The notes beneath the pieces are model-generated. The model did not search any database. It was not told the origin of the DNA and worked only from the letters and a program-made list of their open reading frames with translations. Positions 14,248-25,600 of a DNA stretch of 64,000 nucleotides are shown in pieces (position 1 is the first letter of the stretch; the number at the start of each line of letters is the position of its first letter). The stretch comes from Fictibacillus phosphorivorans (lineage in GTDB: Bacteria; Bacillota; Bacilli; Bacillales; Fictibacillaceae), in NCBI RefSeq assembly GCF_001629705.1, contig NZ_CP015378.1, positions 1,364,001-1,428,000 of the forward strand, given 5' to 3'. Position numbers and translations under genes: made by a program.

Positions 14248-17200
14248 ATGAGTTTGCAATTTATTTTGGGACGATCCGGCAGCGGAAAGTCCCACTCTGT
14301 ATTTAAGGAGATTCAAAGAGAGCTTACAGAACGTCCTTCAGGCAATCCGATCATCTATCTTGTACCAGATCAGATGACTTTTCAATCGGAGTATAAGCTA
14401 GCTTCAACACCTGATCTATCTGGGATGATGCGTGCACAAGTATTTAGTTTCTCAAGGCTTGCTTGGCGTATTCTTGGTGAGACTGGTGGTCTGACAAGGA
14501 TGCACATCACTTCTACCGGAATAAGAATGATGCTGCGAAAAATCGTCGAGCATAAAAAAGATGACCTTAAAATCTTCCGAAAAGCTTCAGAACAAAGCGG
14601 TTTTTACGAACTGCTCGAGTTAATGACTACAGAGCTTAAACGATATTGTGTTTCTGCAGAAGACCTATCGTGGAATGCCGAAACACTGCTTTCTCTTGGA
14701 CAAAAAGAAAATAATAAAAAAGTGCTTAAGGATAAACTATCAGATCTGAGTGTCCTTTCAAGTGCCTTAGAGGAAGCACTGATCGGGAAGTATGTAGATT
14801 CAGAAGATTACTTACGTCTGCTCCAAGCAAAGATTCCTTTATCAGAGAGCATCAAGGAAAGTGAAATTTACATAGATGGATTTCATTCTTTTACTCCTCA
14901 AGAACTAGAAGTTGCGGCTGGATTAATGGCACATGCCAAAAAAGTAACCATTGCACTTACAACAGATGAACTCATTACTTCAAGCTCAGAACCTCATGAA
15001 CTAGATCTGTTTAATATGACTAAAAAAACGATAAAGTCACTAACAACACTGGCCAAAGAACTCGGCGTGTTCGTTGAGGAACCAATCTATCTTCATGAGA
15101 AGCCAAAGTTTAATTCAAGTGCTATCGCACATATTGAAGAGCAGTATGATCAAAGACCGGCCATACCTTCTAACAATCATGAAGGTGTTGGAGTAGCCGC
15201 TGCAGTAAACATTCGTTCAGAAGTTGAAGGAGCAGCAAGGAAAATCACAGAACTCGTTCGTGACAAAGGATATCGATATCGCGATATCGCTGTAACAGTC
15301 CGAAATTCGGGTAGCTATCAAACACTGATCGAAACGGTGTTTACAGATTATGAGATACCTGTTTTTTTGGATCAAAAAAAATCCATGCTTCACCATCCAT
15401 TGATCGAGCTCATACGTTCATCATTAGATATTGTCTTAAAGAATTGGCGCTATGAGTCTGTCTTTCGTGCCGTGAAAACAGATATGCTCTATCCGCTTGA
15501 CGAGATAAGAAAAACGACTTCTGAGATGAGAAGTTGTATGGATGAACTTGAAAACTATGTGTTAGCACTAGGTATCCAAGGAAGAAGGTGGACAGATCCT
15601 AAACCTTGGAAATATAAGAGATTTAGAGGGTTCGAATCAGAAGATTTCGGAAAGACAACCCGTGATGATGAAAAGGAACAATTGATTAACGATATGCGAG
15701 ATATCATTGTATCCCCATTGAGTCGTCTTGCTAAAAACTTATCAAACAGTAAAAGTATCATTCAATATTGTAAAAGTCTTTATCAGTATCTCGAAGATCT
15801 CAATGTACCGATGAAACTTGAACGCTTAAGAATTCAGGCCGAATCCGCAGGGAAACTACGCGCAGCATCTGAACATGGGCAAGTGTGGAATGCGGTGTTA
15901 GGGCTTTTAGATGAAATGGTAGAGTTGACCGGTGAGGAAGAACTTTCAAAAGAAACGTGGATGCAAATGCTTGAAACAGGGCTAGAAAGTCTTAAGTTCG
16001 CTCTTGTTCCTCCTTCTCTCGACCAAGTATTAGTAGGAACGATGGAAAGGTCTCGTTTCACGGACGTGAAAGTAAATTTTGTTCTTGGTGTAAACGATGG
16101 AATCATTCCGTTAAAACCAAAAGATGATGGACTACTTTCTGAAGATGAAAGAGAAGCTCTTGAAAGAAACGGTGTTGTGCTAGCACCGTCTGCTCGTAGA
16201 AAACTGCTAGATGAGCAGTTTATGATCTATCTCGCACTAACGAATGGAAGTGACCATTTGTTTGTTTCGTATGCCTTGGCAGATGAGGAAGGGAAGACGA
16301 TGCAGCCATCTATGGTCATACAGAGATTGCATGATCTTTTCCCTGATTTAAAGGAAGAGCTTTATCAAAACGAACCCGCTTCACAAAATGATAAAGATTT
16401 TGTACAGCATCCGATAAAAAGTATCTCATTTTTAAGTGCGCAGCTCAGAGAATGGAAAAAGGGATATCCGATCTCTCCCATCTGGTGGGATGTATACAAT
16501 TGGATGATCGAAGACAACGAGTACGATCTCTATGCAAAGCGAGCTCTATCTTCTCTCTTTTATTACAATCGAGAAGCACCACTTAGTACATCTGTATCAA
16601 AAGAACTGTATGGCGATAAGATCTTAACGAGCATCTCGAGGATGGAGCTTTTTCAGTCATGTCCATTCTCTCAGTTCATGTCCTACGGACTTAAGCTAAA
16701 AGAAAGACAAATGTACAAACTCGAAGCTCCTGATATCGGACAGCTTTTTCATGCTGCGTTAAAACAGATGAATGATTCATTACAACAAAGAAGCGTGGCT
16801 TGGAGTGATCTTTCTAAGGGAGATTGTTACCGTTTAGCAGGAGATATTGTTGAACTTTTGGCACCACAGCTTCAGCATGAGATTCTGTTAAGTTCCAACA
16901 GACATCTTTATATTAAGAAGAAGTTAAAAGAAGTAGTCGGAAAGGCTTCACACATTTTAAGTCAGCACGCAAAGGCAAGCGGATTCTCACCTGCAGGTCT
17001 TGAATTAGCATTTGCTTCTGGTGCAACATTGCCACCATTAACCTATAAATTACCGAACGGCACGACGATGGAAGTGATCGGACGTATCGATCGTGTGGAT
17101 ACAGCGAAAAGTTCAAAAGGACTTCTCATGCGCGTAATTGACTATAAATCCAGCTCAACTGGACTTAACTTGGCAGAGTTATATCACGGCATTGCTCTAC

Positions 17201-17751
17201 AGATGTTGACCTATCTAGATGTTGCGGTCACACATTCACAAACCTGGTTAGGTGAAGAGTCCGTTCCGGCAGGGGTTCTGTATTTCCATGTTCACAACCC
17301 GCTTCTAAATCAAAAGAAACTGCTTAGTGTGGAAGAAATTGAAAAAGAAGTGTTAAAGAAGTTTAAAATGAAAGGTTTAGTTCTTGCAGAAGAAGAAGCC
17401 GTTCAACTTATGGACAGTACGATGGAAAAGCGTTCTTCTATCATTCCTGTAGCTCTAACTCAAAAAGGATTTCATAAGTCACATTCATCTATCGCCTCAA
17501 GTGAGCAGTTTAACACGATGCGTAATCATGCTCGAAAGATGGCTGTAACGAGTGGAGAAGGAATTACAAACGGAGTGATCGATATCTCTCCATATGAGAT
17601 GAAGAAAAAAACACCATGTACGTTCTGTTCGTATAAACCTGTTTGTCAGTTTGATCAAACTCTTGAAGAGAACCAATACCGTCAACTTCGTTCAGAGAAA
17701 GATGATGTTATTTTAGAAAAAATGCATGAGGAAGGAGAAAAGGTCAAATGA
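14248..17751 (+). CDS. addB: Helicase-exonuclease AddAB, subunit AddB
   Basis: 1167 residues, matching the usual AddB length. ATG 14248 is chosen because AGGGGATG precedes it and the protein then starts MSLQFILGRSGSGKS, with the Walker A motif of the inactive-helicase subunit at the very N-terminus. The C-terminal RecB-type nuclease domain has DRVDTAKSS and RVIDYKSSSTG. An iron-sulfur staple is present: Cys in LFQSCPFSQF (about 801) and the trio CTFCSYKPVC near 1120-1130. With AddA it degrades and resects double-strand ends and loads RecA at Chi sites. addA begins inside its stop codon (ATGA). Confidence 0.97.
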   Translation: MSLQFILGRSGSGKSHSVFKEIQRELTERPSGNPIIYLVPDQMTFQSEYKLASTPDLSGMMRAQVFSFSRLAWRILGETGGLTRMHITSTGIRMMLRKIVEHKKDDLKIFRKASEQSGFYELLELMTTELKRYCVSAEDLSWNAETLLSLGQKENNKKVLKDKLSDLSVLSSALEEALIGKYVDSEDYLRLLQAKIPLSESIKESEIYIDGFHSFTPQELEVAAGLMAHAKKVTIALTTDELITSSSEPHELDLFNMTKKTIKSLTTLAKELGVFVEEPIYLHEKPKFNSSAIAHIEEQYDQRPAIPSNNHEGVGVAAAVNIRSEVEGAARKITELVRDKGYRYRDIAVTVRNSGSYQTLIETVFTDYEIPVFLDQKKSMLHHPLIELIRSSLDIVLKNWRYESVFRAVKTDMLYPLDEIRKTTSEMRSCMDELENYVLALGIQGRRWTDPKPWKYKRFRGFESEDFGKTTRDDEKEQLINDMRDIIVSPLSRLAKNLSNSKSIIQYCKSLYQYLEDLNVPMKLERLRIQAESAGKLRAASEHGQVWNAVLGLLDEMVELTGEEELSKETWMQMLETGLESLKFALVPPSLDQVLVGTMERSRFTDVKVNFVLGVNDGIIPLKPKDDGLLSEDEREALERNGVVLAPSARRKLLDEQFMIYLALTNGSDHLFVSYALADEEGKTMQPSMVIQRLHDLFPDLKEELYQNEPASQNDKDFVQHPIKSISFLSAQLREWKKGYPISPIWWDVYNWMIEDNEYDLYAKRALSSLFYYNREAPLSTSVSKELYGDKILTSISRMELFQSCPFSQFMSYGLKLKERQMYKLEAPDIGQLFHAALKQMNDSLQQRSVAWSDLSKGDCYRLAGDIVELLAPQLQHEILLSSNRHLYIKKKLKEVVGKASHILSQHAKASGFSPAGLELAFASGATLPPLTYKLPNGTTMEVIGRIDRVDTAKSSKGLLMRVIDYKSSSTGLNLAELYHGIALQMLTYLDVAVTHSQTWLGEESVPAGVLYFHVHNPLLNQKKLLSVEEIEKEVLKKFKMKGLVLAEEEAVQLMDSTMEKRSSIIPVALTQKGFHKSHSSIASSEQFNTMRNHARKMAVTSGEGITNGVIDISPYEMKKKTPCTFCSYKPVCQFDQTLEENQYRQLRSEKDDVILEKMHEEGEKVK

Positions 17752-20700
17752 AGACTTTAATCCCAAAACCAGAAGGTGCAACGTGGACGGACGAACAGTG
17801 GCAAGCTATTCATGCCAGAGGAGAAAATGTTCTCGTCGCTGCAGCAGCTGGATCAGGTAAAACTGCTGTCCTTGTCGAGCGGATCATCACGATGATACGT
17901 GAAAAGGTTGCGGATGTAGATCGTTTGCTTATCGTTACATTCACAAATGCTGCCGCTGCTGAAATGAGAAAAAGAATAGGAGAAGCGATCGATAAGGAAC
18001 TGTCTTTAAATCCTTCATCTCTACATTTAAGAAGGCAGCTTAACTTATTAAACAAAGCATCGATCTCTACTCTTCATTCTTTTTGTATTGAGGTGCTTCG
18101 CAAACACTATTATGAAACAGACCTCGATCCAGGTTTTCGTGTGGCAGAAGAAACAGAAGCAGAACTTATTCGTCAAGAAGTGATAGAGGATTTATTTGAA
18201 GAAGAGTACAGCAAAGGAGAAGATCATATTTTTTACCAAGTGGTCGATGCTTATAGTTCTGACCGAAATGATATGGAACTCCAAAAATTGATCTTATCTC
18301 TCTATGATTTTGCACGAAGTCACCCTGATCCGAACGGCTGGCTAGACCAGATGGCAGAAACATATCAGGTACAAGCAGCAAGCATTGATGATCTTCCTTG
18401 GACGAAAGAGCTTCTCTTTGATATCTCGCTACAGATAGACGGGCTTCGTTCTTTGGCATTAAGAGCGATAGAGCTGAGCGAGATTTCAGGAGGACCTCTT
18501 GCATACGCAGAAACACTTCAAGAAGATCTCGTCTTTATTGAACGATTACTTCGTGCAAAGAATAGCTGGAGTGAGCTTTATGAGGAGTTTCAATCCTATG
18601 AGCCTCCGAAATTAAAGGCTATTCGTGGGAAAGATGTAGATGAAGAACTGAAGAATAAAGTAAAAGCTATGAGAGACAACATTAAAAAAAGGACGGGTGC
18701 ATTAAAGGAAGAATATTTTGAAAGACACCCCGATTCGTATATCGTTCATATCGAAGAGATGGCTCCAGTCGTAAAAGAGCTTTCTTCCTTAGTGAAAAAG
18801 TTTGGCGAACGCTATCTTGAAGCGAAGCAAGAAAAATCTCTTGTCGATTTTGGAGATCTTGAACATTATTGCCTTGGTGTATTAAAAGGTGAGGGATCAA
18901 CGATGGATGTGCCAGTTCCATCAGATGCGGCGTTAGAGTACCGCGAAAGATTTGTAGAGGTACTAGTCGATGAGTATCAAGACACGAATTTTGTCCAAGA
19001 ATCCATAGTTCGCTTAGTATCAAAAGACGGAGAAGCAGGAAACATGTTCATGGTAGGCGATGTAAAGCAATCCATCTACCGATTCAGACTTGCAGAACCA
19101 CTTCTTTTTCTAACTAAGTACAAACAGTTCACGAAAGAAGGCGGAAACGGATTACGCATTGACCTTGCCAAAAACTTTAGAAGCAGAAATGGAATCTTGC
19201 AAGCTACAAACTATTTGTTCAGACAGATCATGAACGAAAAAGTAGGGGAAATTGATTACAACGATGATGCTGAATTAAAGCTCGGTGCCACTTATTACCC
19301 TGAACAAGAGGGAAATGAACCAGAACTTTTACTTATTAATAAAAGTCAGCCTTTAACAAATGAAGAAGGTCTTGAGAATGGAGAAGTAGAAAAATCGGAG
19401 CTTGAAACCGTCCAGTTAGAAGCAAGAGTTATAGCTGAAAGAATAAAACAGATCGTTGGAACAACGGGGAACTCTCCACATCTTGTCCTTGATAAACATA
19501 CGAAAAAATTGCGACCTGCAAAATACAAAGACATCGTTATGTTGTTCCGAGCAACCTCCGTATGGGCACCAGTCATACTAGAAGAGTTTAAGCAACAAGG
19601 AATACCTGCGTATGCTGAACTTTCAACTGGCTATTTTGATGCGACGGAAATTCATGTCATGATGTCACTTTTGAAAGTGATCGATAATCCACTGCAAGAC
19701 ATCCCGCTTGCTGCCGTTCTTCGTTCGCCGCTAGTCGGAATGACAGGCGAAGAACTTGCAGTGATCAGATTGAAACAAAAACAAGATAATTATTTGGGAG
19801 CCGTAGAACGGTATCGTGCTGAAGGAGAAAATGCTGCAATTCAAGAGAAAGTCTCTGCGTTTTTAGACCAATTGGAAAAGTGGCGTCATCAAGCGCGACA
19901 AGGATCTCTTTCTGACCTGATCTGGGAAATCTATCGAGAGACCGGTTATTTTGATTATGTAGGCGGATTAACGGGTGGCAAACAGCGACAAGCGAACTTA
20001 AGAGCTTTATATGACCGTGCGAAAATGTATGAAAGTACATCTTTTCGAGGGCTTTTCCGCTTTCTTCGTTTTATTGAAAGAATGCAGGAGCGTGGAAAAG
20101 ATCTAGGAGCTGCAAGAGCTTTAGGTGAACAAGAAGATGTTGTTCGTGTTATGACGATTCATAAAAGTAAAGGATTAGAGTTTCCGATTGTATTCGTTGG
20201 GGGTATCAACAAACAGTTCAATACAAGAGACCTGAACGAAAAAGTTCTTCTTCATAAAGAACTTGGACTCGGAACTCAATATATAAATCCAGAATACCGG
20301 GTTGCCTATCCGACACTGCCGAAGCTTGCGATCGCTGGAAGAAAGAAAATGGAATTGATCGCAGAGGAGATGCGAGTACTATATGTCGCGCTAACACGTG
20401 CTAAAGAAAAACTTTACTTAGTCGGCACAGTTAATGACATTGAAAAATCTGTGGATTCATGGAGTGATTCTCTTTACGAAGAAAACTGGATTCTACCAGA
20501 CTTTGAAAGAGCAGGCGTAAAGAGTTATCTTGATTGGATCGGGAGAGCAGTCATCCGCCATAAGAACGCTGACCCCCTTTTATCGCTGCTAGGAACAGGT
20601 GAAAGAGGAAGAGGTGAAGTTTATATAGATGAAACAGATTGGAAGATCACGGTTTTTCCAGCAAGTCAATATGAAGAGTTAGAAGTGGAAGAGAAAGAAA

Positions 20701-21488
20701 AACAAGAAGAGTTGCTAAAGCAATTAGAGAACTATGAAAGAGTGAATCTTGTTTCAGATGACTTTGATGAAGTCCAACGTCGACTTGAATGGCGATATAC
20801 GAATAAAAATTCGACAAACACCCGTTCCAAACAGTCTGTTACAGAGATAAAAAAACAATATCAAGCAGATGAATACAGTTCTACCGAATTAGTAAAAGCG
20901 GCCCAACAAGCTATACACGAGCGGCCAAAATTTATGCAGGAAGAACAGTTGAACGCTGCTGAAATTGGAACAGCCATGCATATGGTCATGCAGCATGTTG
21001 ACTTTAGAAGACCACCTACACTAGACTCTCTTCAAAACCAGCTTGCAGAAATGGAAACGAAAGAGTTGCTTACAAGAGAACAAGCCCAATATATCCAGCT
21101 TCCACAGATTCAGAAGTTTATAGAAGGGCCACTTGGCGAGAGGATCAAAGCGACCGAGAACCTGAAAAGAGAGATTCCGTTTAGTATGGCACTCCCATTA
21201 TCAGAGATTCAAAGAGATTGGTCAGGCGAAGATGAACATATTCTAGTACAAGGTGTTATTGACTGTCTGATCGAAGAGGAAGACGGATTTATATTGATAG
21301 ATTATAAAACAGACAAAATCACGAACCGCTTTGCAAACGGCTTTACAGGAGCGAAGGATATCCTGTACAAACGATACGAACTGCAGCTGAATTTGTACGC
21401 AAAAGCCATTGAAAGAATATTAAAGAAGCCTGTTAAAGAAAGTTATCTTTACTTTTTTGATGGTGGACACATTCTTCAAGTGAAATAA
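17748..21488 (+). CDS. addA: Helicase-exonuclease AddAB, subunit AddA
   Basis: 1246 residues, a UvrD/Rep superfamily I helicase fused to a RecB-type nuclease. Motifs: Q motif TWTDEQWQAIHARGENVLV, Walker A AAAGSGKTAVLVERI (about 33-47), motif Ia LIVTFTNAAAAEMRKRI, Walker B VLVDEYQDTNFVQ, motif III MVGDVKQSIYRFR, motif V VMTIHKSKGLEFPIVFV, motif VI VLYVALTRAKEKLYL. The C-terminus has GVIDCLIEEEDGFILIDYKTDK, the D-x(n)-DYK nuclease centre. Its start overlaps addB by four bases, giving translational coupling. It provides the motor and cuts the 3' strand. Confidence 0.97.
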   Translation: MKTLIPKPEGATWTDEQWQAIHARGENVLVAAAAGSGKTAVLVERIITMIREKVADVDRLLIVTFTNAAAAEMRKRIGEAIDKELSLNPSSLHLRRQLNLLNKASISTLHSFCIEVLRKHYYETDLDPGFRVAEETEAELIRQEVIEDLFEEEYSKGEDHIFYQVVDAYSSDRNDMELQKLILSLYDFARSHPDPNGWLDQMAETYQVQAASIDDLPWTKELLFDISLQIDGLRSLALRAIELSEISGGPLAYAETLQEDLVFIERLLRAKNSWSELYEEFQSYEPPKLKAIRGKDVDEELKNKVKAMRDNIKKRTGALKEEYFERHPDSYIVHIEEMAPVVKELSSLVKKFGERYLEAKQEKSLVDFGDLEHYCLGVLKGEGSTMDVPVPSDAALEYRERFVEVLVDEYQDTNFVQESIVRLVSKDGEAGNMFMVGDVKQSIYRFRLAEPLLFLTKYKQFTKEGGNGLRIDLAKNFRSRNGILQATNYLFRQIMNEKVGEIDYNDDAELKLGATYYPEQEGNEPELLLINKSQPLTNEEGLENGEVEKSELETVQLEARVIAERIKQIVGTTGNSPHLVLDKHTKKLRPAKYKDIVMLFRATSVWAPVILEEFKQQGIPAYAELSTGYFDATEIHVMMSLLKVIDNPLQDIPLAAVLRSPLVGMTGEELAVIRLKQKQDNYLGAVERYRAEGENAAIQEKVSAFLDQLEKWRHQARQGSLSDLIWEIYRETGYFDYVGGLTGGKQRQANLRALYDRAKMYESTSFRGLFRFLRFIERMQERGKDLGAARALGEQEDVVRVMTIHKSKGLEFPIVFVGGINKQFNTRDLNEKVLLHKELGLGTQYINPEYRVAYPTLPKLAIAGRKKMELIAEEMRVLYVALTRAKEKLYLVGTVNDIEKSVDSWSDSLYEENWILPDFERAGVKSYLDWIGRAVIRHKNADPLLSLLGTGERGRGEVYIDETDWKITVFPASQYEELEVEEKEKQEELLKQLENYERVNLVSDDFDEVQRRLEWRYTNKNSTNTRSKQSVTEIKKQYQADEYSSTELVKAAQQAIHERPKFMQEEQLNAAEIGTAMHMVMQHVDFRRPPTLDSLQNQLAEMETKELLTREQAQYIQLPQIQKFIEGPLGERIKATENLKREIPFSMALPLSEIQRDWSGEDEHILVQGVIDCLIEEEDGFILIDYKTDKITNRFANGFTGAKDILYKRYELQLNLYAKAIERILKKPVKESYLYFFDGGHILQVK

Positions 21489-21499
21489 GGAGGGATACG

Positions 21500-22681
21500 A
21501 TGCGATTACTTCATACAGCAGACTGGCATCTTGGGCGATCTTTGGAAGGACGCAGCAGACTTCAGGAGCAGCAAGATTTTCTAGACGAACTTGTTGAGAT
21601 TGTACGACGAGAAAAAATAGATGCTGTTCTGATGGCAGGAGATGTATTTGATACGGTAAACCCTCCCGCTGCGGCAGAGCAAATGTTTTATGATGCACTG
21701 TCACGAATTAATAGAAACGGAGAATGTCCGTTCATCGCGATTGCTGGGAATCATGATCATCCTGAAAGGCTAGCAGCCTCTTTTCCCCTTTTAAGAGAGC
21801 TGGGCATCACGCTTCTAGGACTGCCAACGCTTGAACTTCAGCGTGTTCCGATTAAGAGAACGGGAGAGATCTTAGAAATCGCTGCTCTGCCGTATCCTTC
21901 TGAATCAAGACTAAAAGTACTCTTAAGTGAATCTGCTGAAGAATTAGATGTTAGAACTCAATATGATGATTGGGTGGACTCGTATTTTAAGCAGATCACC
22001 TCTCACTTTACGCCAGGAAATGTGCATGTGGCGATGAGTCATCTTTATGTTGCAGGAAGCAAGGAAACCGATTCTGAACGACCTGTTCACATTGGTGGTG
22101 CGTATACGGTAGCTGCAGAAAGTCTTCCGAGTGCAGCTCAATATGTGGCATTAGGTCATCTGCATCGTCCACAAAAAATCAAACGAGCCCAAACAGATGC
22201 AAGGTATTCAGGTTCTCCTCTATCCTATAGTTTTTCAGAAAGTGGGCAAGCAAAATCTGTGTTCATCATTGACGTTGAACCAAACGGAACTGCTAAAGTT
22301 GAAGAGGTTTATTTACGTTCCGGAAAGCCGCTAATAGCATGGGAAGCAAAGAATGGGGTCCATGAGGTACTTCAAGGCATTCAAGAGGGTTTGCATCAGA
22401 ATTGCTGGATTGATCTATCCATACATGTACAAGACGCATTGTCTATGGAACAAATTCAGCAACTTAGAAAAGCACATGATGGGATTGTTCACATCAAACC
22501 TGTATTTCAAGAAAAGTCTGGAGACCAAGTCACTGTATCTGCACAAAAACTACCTGTTGATGAACTATTTACAACGTTTTATAAGCGACAGACTGGGGGA
22601 GCGGTTCCAGACGATGAGTTGATCTCGTTATTTCTTGATCTTGTTGGAGAAGAGGGAACAGAAGGAGAGGAACGAGAATGA
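21500..22681 (+). CDS. sbcD: Exonuclease SbcCD, nuclease subunit SbcD
   Basis: 393 residues, ATG 21500 with AAGGAGGGATACG directly upstream, 11 bases behind addA. Mre11-type metallophosphoesterase motifs in order: RLLHTADWHLGRSLEG (motif I), VLMAGDVFDTVNPP (II), FIAIAGNHDHPERL (III), HVAMSHLYV (IV) and VALGHLHRPQ (V), each with the metal-binding Asp/His/Asn. SbcD is a Mn2+ nuclease that with SbcC opens hairpins and trims blocked DNA ends. The addBA-sbcDC arrangement groups end-processing machines in one transcript, as in B. subtilis. Confidence 0.96.
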   Translation: MRLLHTADWHLGRSLEGRSRLQEQQDFLDELVEIVRREKIDAVLMAGDVFDTVNPPAAAEQMFYDALSRINRNGECPFIAIAGNHDHPERLAASFPLLRELGITLLGLPTLELQRVPIKRTGEILEIAALPYPSESRLKVLLSESAEELDVRTQYDDWVDSYFKQITSHFTPGNVHVAMSHLYVAGSKETDSERPVHIGGAYTVAAESLPSAAQYVALGHLHRPQKIKRAQTDARYSGSPLSYSFSESGQAKSVFIIDVEPNGTAKVEEVYLRSGKPLIAWEAKNGVHEVLQGIQEGLHQNCWIDLSIHVQDALSMEQIQQLRKAHDGIVHIKPVFQEKSGDQVTVSAQKLPVDELFTTFYKRQTGGAVPDDELISLFLDLVGEEGTEGEERE

Positions 22682-25600
22682 GACCTATAGCATTAACCGT
22701 TTCAGGTTTGCAAAGTTTTCGAGAAGCGCAATCCGTTCCTTTTCATGAGCTTTGCTCTGGTGGTGTCTTCGGTATATTTGGACCGACTGGAAGCGGGAAA
22801 TCCACGATTCTAGACGCTGTGACACTTGCTTTATACGGAAAGGTAGAACGAGCGGCTGGTGGAACACACGGAATCATGAATCAGGCTGAAGATAAACTGT
22901 CTGTTTCGTTTACGTTTCAGATCGGTGAAGGTGCTCAGCAAAAAGAATACAGTGTGGAGCGCATCTTTAAACGAAGTGGCGAACATTCCATCCGAACAAG
23001 TACTTGTCGGTTGATCGAAGTGGTAGATCATGAGTCTATCGTTCATGCCGACAAAGAACGAGATGTCACTCGTCTTGTTCAAGAACTGATCGGACTAACA
23101 ATCGATGATTTTACGCGCGCAGTCGTACTGCCTCAAGGGAAATTTGCTGAATTTTTATCTCTTAAAGGTGCTGATCGAAGGCAGATGCTGCAACGTCTGT
23201 TTCAACTCGAAAAGTACGGAGATCAATTAAATCAAAAGCTAAAGAAGCGGTCAGATGAACAAAAAAACCGTCTGAATGAAATTACAGCCGAGCAAACAGG
23301 ATTAGGTGAAGCTTCCTTAGAAACATTGGAACAGGCATCTGTACACTTAAAAGAAAATGAAAAAAAGTTAGAACTTCTATCAAAACAATACAAAGAAGAA
23401 GAAGAAAATCTCAAAATCCTTGAAGTGTTCTGGGATGCTCAAGTTCAAAATGAAAAGCTGATCGAAGAAAGAAAGGAACTGCAAAAACAAGAAACTTTTA
23501 TGGAACGTCTTCAAGGGGATTTAAGAAAAGCTATTTTTGCAGATAAGATATATCCTTACGCGAACGAATGGAAGCAGTCACTCACAGAAGAGAAAAAAAT
23601 CCGCGAAGAGCAAGAGCGATTAAAAAAACAAACTGTACAGCTTAAAACCATTCTTGACGAGCTAGAGGAGAAATATGAAATAGCCAAGAAAACGATCAAT
23701 CAGGAAGAGCCTGTTCTTATCGAAAAAAGAAGTGGCTTAAAAGAAGCGGTTCTATGGGAAAAAGATCTGGATAAAAAAAATCAGATTTTGCAAACCGAAA
23801 CCCAAAAGCATAAACAATTGATCACATCGTACGAAGAATGCGAAAAAGCAGAGTCTGAAGCAGCGCAAATACTTAAACGCGGGAAAGATAAACAATCTGC
23901 CCTAAAGAAAGAATTATCTCAAATTGAAATCACTCAAAAAGATCGCAATCTGTTTCAAAAAGCGATCTTACTGAATCAACGCTTAGAAGATGTTCAAAAA
24001 GAAGAGAAAGAGATTCAAAAAGAAATTTCTAAATCAGAGACTGAGCTGAATTCTGAAGAAATAATAAGAAAACAGATCAGTTCAAGAGTAGCTGACACTT
24101 TTGATGCAGGAAAAAAACTGCAGCACCAAATGCAACAAATGTATGAAGAAGTTTCTGAAGCGCTGCGTTCGAATGAAAAGATCTCAAAGGCTATATTGGA
24201 TAAACGGATTGAATGGAAAAACGAACAAGAAAAAATAAGGATCAACCAATTGGCAGCACAGCTTTCTGCAGAATTAAAAGAGAATGAACCGTGCTCGGTT
24301 TGTGGTTCAACGACCCATCCTTCACCGAACACAACGCATGTAACGGTAGAACATGATAGTGGGCGTATTCAAGAACTTGAAGAAGATCATGAACGTTTAA
24401 AAGAACACTATCATGTGCTCAAACATCTTAGTGAAGGACTTGAAAAGGATTCCCAAACACTTTGGGAAAAACTGAATCTCGCTGAAGCTGAAATCGCAGC
24501 ATCAGATCAAAGTACGATTACAGTGGAGAAAGAAACAATCAGCTCGTTCTCTCTGGACCAACTTAACAACCATATAACGAGAGTAAAAGGTATACAACAA
24601 GATAAGCTCCTTATCGAAGAGCAAATGCGAAAATTATTGTCAAAATTAGAGGAAGATCAAAAACAATTTGAACGAATATCAATTTCTGTTGAAAATAAGG
24701 AAGAAACAACGAATAAGTTAAAGCAACAGCTTGGTTTGATAACAAAAAAAATGGATCAAATTCATTTGGAATGGAAGCAAGGGGAGATCCCTTTTTCGCA
24801 AGAGGATATAAGTGAGAAGCTAGAACTTTTTCAACAAAAAGAAAGTCGCCAAGCTGAAATCGTAAAAAGTTTAACGATTGCAGAAGAATTTCTAGAAACA
24901 CAAACGAAAAAAATGGATTCGGCAAAAGAGCAAAAATCTGATTTGAAGATGAAAATATCGGTCTCTTCTAACCAGCTAGAAATGCTTCAAAAAGAAATTC
25001 AAAGTTTAAAAGAAAAGCTGTACGACAGAGTAGGCGATGAAAAGGTTCAACGAGTTCTTGAAGAAGTTCAAGATGAGTTGCAGAAGTTGAAGACAGCATT
25101 CGTTCGCTCAGAACGGGAATATGAATATGCTAAAAAGCAGTATGTAGAAAGTGATAAAGTATATCACGCTGCTGTTCAACGGATGAACGATGTTGAAGCA
25201 AGGTTAGAAAAAGCAAAACAAGAATGGAACAAACGGTTGAGTAAGTCTGATTTCCAATCATATGAAGACTTTGAAAGCTGTTTAAAAGATGAGAACGTGC
25301 AGTTGGAATGGGAAAAGCAGTTAGTGGATTACCATGATCGGTGTAAATCGAATGCTATGGCTTTAGAAGCGATAAAAGAAAAGCTTCCTCAGGAGATTCT
25401 TTCAAATCAACACGTTGAATCTGCCAAAAACCAGCTGAGAAGTCTCAAGCAAGATATGAATCATACGCATGAGGCAGTTGGGGAAGTGCGACAAAGGTAT
25501 ATGATGATTGAGAAAAATCACACACGTTTCAACGAACTAGAAAAGGAACGAAATAAAGTTTCGAACGTTCTAGAGAAACTGGGTAAACTTCAGGCTGTAT